Source of the DNA: VGWB01 sp964614245
GTDB taxonomy: Bacteria > Bacteroidota > Ignavibacteria > UBA10030
Reading direction: 5' to 3'
Length of the DNA: 14,674 bases
Assembly (NCBI GenBank): GCA_964614245.1
Contig: CAZTKU010000059.1
Span: forward strand, 1 to 14,674
Below are positions 13,391 to 14,674 of the stretch, in pieces. The first letter of the stretch is position 1, and every line of letters starts with the position of its first letter. The position numbers and the translations under genes are program-made. The notes beneath the pieces are model-generated. The model was given only the letters and a program-made list of their open reading frames with translations. It did no database searches and was not told the DNA's origin.

Positions 13391-14674
13391 ATGAAAGAAA
13401 CCGCTCTCGATCGACTCCTTCGCTATGTGAAGATCGACACGCAATCACAGGATGACGCCGAGACATATCCCAGCACATCGAAGCAGTTCGACCTCCTCAA
13501 GCTCCTCGTCTCGGAACTCAAGGAGCTGGGAGCAAAGGACGTTTCAATCGATCAATATGGCTACGTGATGGCGACGCTTCCCGCCAACGTACCGAAGACG
13601 GATCGAGCATTCGGCAAGACCCCGACCATCGGGTTCATTGCACATGTCGACACGTCTCCATCGACTTCCGGTGCAAACGTCAAGCCGCAGGTGATGACCT
13701 ATCAAGGCGGTGACATTGTTTTGCCCGGCGACCCATCTGTCGTCATCCGCGAATCGGAAAATCCGGAACTCAAGAAGAACATCGGAAAGACGATCGTCAC
13801 GAGCGATGGAACGACTTTGCTCGGTGCAGACGACAAGGCCGGAATCGCGATCATCATGACTGCGATGCAGCACTTGATGGAGAACGCCAACATCCTTCAC
13901 GGAGACATCAAGATTGGATTCACGCCTGACGAGGAAGTGGGGAACGGAACGAAGTACTTCGATATCAAGAAGTTCGGCGCACAGTTCGCCTATACGGTCG
14001 ATGGCGACACTACCGGCGAGCTCAACAAGGAAACATTCAGCGCCAACAGCGCGGTGATCACCGCTCACGGCCGGAATATTCACCCCGGCACTGCGAAGGG
14101 CATCATGGTCAACTCCATCCGCGCCATCGCGGATATCATTGTCCGCATGCCAAAGGATGTAGCACCCGAAACGACAGAAGGCTATGAGCCGTACATCCAT
14201 CCGCACGTGTTGCAGGGGGAAGAAGCGAAATCGACGCTCAAGATCTTGCTGCGCGATTTTCGAACCGAAGGACTCGACGTGTTGAAACATCGGCTCGAGA
14301 AGATCATCGCCGAAGTACAGCCGCTGCACCCGAAAGCGAAGATTGAGCTCCAGATCATCGAATCGTACCGCAACATGCGCGAGGGTCTCGAGAAGGACCC
14401 GCGCGTTCTCGATTGCCTTTGGGAGGCAGCGAAGCGTGCAGGATTCGAGCCGAAGTGGGTCCCCATCCGCGGCGGCACGGACGGATCAAAGCTCACCGCC
14501 AATGGCCTGCCGACGCCCAACATCTTTACGGGCGGTCAGAACTACCACGGAAAGACGGAATGGGCTTCCGTATGGGGCATGGAGAAAGCTATCGAAACCG
14601 TGGTGAACGTTGCACAGGTTTGGGTGGAGAAGAGCGGGAAGGACGTCAGATTAAAAGGCAACTGGGGAAAAGGA
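13391..14674 (+). CDS. pepT: Peptidase T (tripeptide aminopeptidase, M20B), 3' end beyond window
   Basis: The frame is open from the ATG at 13391 to the last base, 428 codons with no stop. Peptidase T is a cytoplasmic two-zinc enzyme that removes the N-terminal residue of tripeptides. The M20B residues are all present: His85 and Asp87 (IAHVDTSP), bridging Asp147 (LGADDKAG), Glu181/Glu182 (TPDEEVGNG), Asp204 (YTVDGDTTGE) and His386 (NYHGKTEW). These keep a near-constant offset of seven or eight from the E. coli PepT residues I recall (78, 140, 173/174, 196, 379). The dimerisation domain, roughly 215-325, includes HGRNIHPGTAKG. E. coli PepT has 408 residues, so this protein has a C-terminal extension (VWVEKSGKDVRLKGNWGKG at the window edge) of unknown full length. 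AGAGGA at 13378-13383, seven bases upstream, fixes the start. The 198-base gap after the M28 gene suggests an own promoter, which I could not pin down. Confidence 0.95.
   Translation, partial: MKETALDRLLRYVKIDTQSQDDAETYPSTSKQFDLLKLLVSELKELGAKDVSIDQYGYVMATLPANVPKTDRAFGKTPTIGFIAHVDTSPSTSGANVKPQVMTYQGGDIVLPGDPSVVIRESENPELKKNIGKTIVTSDGTTLLGADDKAGIAIIMTAMQHLMENANILHGDIKIGFTPDEEVGNGTKYFDIKKFGAQFAYTVDGDTTGELNKETFSANSAVITAHGRNIHPGTAKGIMVNSIRAIADIIVRMPKDVAPETTEGYEPYIHPHVLQGEEAKSTLKILLRDFRTEGLDVLKHRLEKIIAEVQPLHPKAKIELQIIESYRNMREGLEKDPRVLDCLWEAAKRAGFEPKWVPIRGGTDGSKLTANGLPTPNIFTGGQNYHGKTEWASVWGMEKAIETVVNVAQVWVEKSGKDVRLKGNWGKG

Noticed and set aside
13544..14329. 261-aa open frame antisense to pepT
   Set aside because: It is a shadow of the peptidase T frame, which shows the complete M20B active site.
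1..14674. CRISPR array, tRNA, rRNA, transposase or defence system
   Set aside because: No regularly spaced repeats, no cloverleaf or rRNA-like segment that I could recognise, and no transposase or nuclease domains in any credible frame.

Overview
This window is a bacterial chromosomal segment, moderately GC-rich by eye, with tightly packed genes that nearly all lie on the + strand. Exported peptidases with clean signal peptides, a LolA-like periplasmic protein, Shine-Dalgarno sites on several genes and promoters of the TTG-N17-TATATT type point to a Gram-negative bacterium. The mix of peptidase families would suit the Bacteroidota/Ignavibacteriota (FCB) lineage. That placement is an inference from gene style; no marker gene is present.

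Layout. Bases 1-78 hold the basic C-terminal tail of an unidentified gene. A 402-base leader follows, with a promoter at 255-283, ahead of a secreted two-domain M16 zinc peptidase (481-3234) that ends in a strong hairpin terminator. A second promoter with the same hexamers (3410-3438) drives a secreted prolyl oligopeptidase (3489-5633), followed 26 bases later by a small zinc-ribbon DUF5655 protein (5660-6106). Bases 6107-6825 carry no protein gene but are the most interesting part. A near-consensus promoter, a run of hairpins and a terminator with eight T's define a probable small RNA of about 175 nt. It sits between two diverged direct repeats, each containing the 3' end of the neighbouring flavoprotein gene: one copy is the true end of that gene (6826-7992, minus strand) and the other is an orphan remnant (6332-6412).

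The + strand then carries an NAPE-PLD-like metallo-beta-lactamase-fold hydrolase (8153-8926), ApaG (8971-9354), a YbfF/ABHD11-type esterase (9390-10154), a LolA-like exported protein (10269-11015), a secreted M28 aminopeptidase with a PA-like insert and a C-terminal extension (11057-13192), and peptidase T, which runs off the window (13391 to the end).

Functionally, the segment is rich in protein and peptide breakdown. M16, S9A and M28 enzymes act outside the cytoplasm, and cytoplasmic PepT would finish tripeptides that are taken up. This suits an organism using proteins or peptides as nutrients, but no operon ties all four together. I saw no defence system, CRISPR array, tRNA, rRNA or transposase. 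The candidate for something undescribed is the small-RNA cassette and the duplicated gene end around it.
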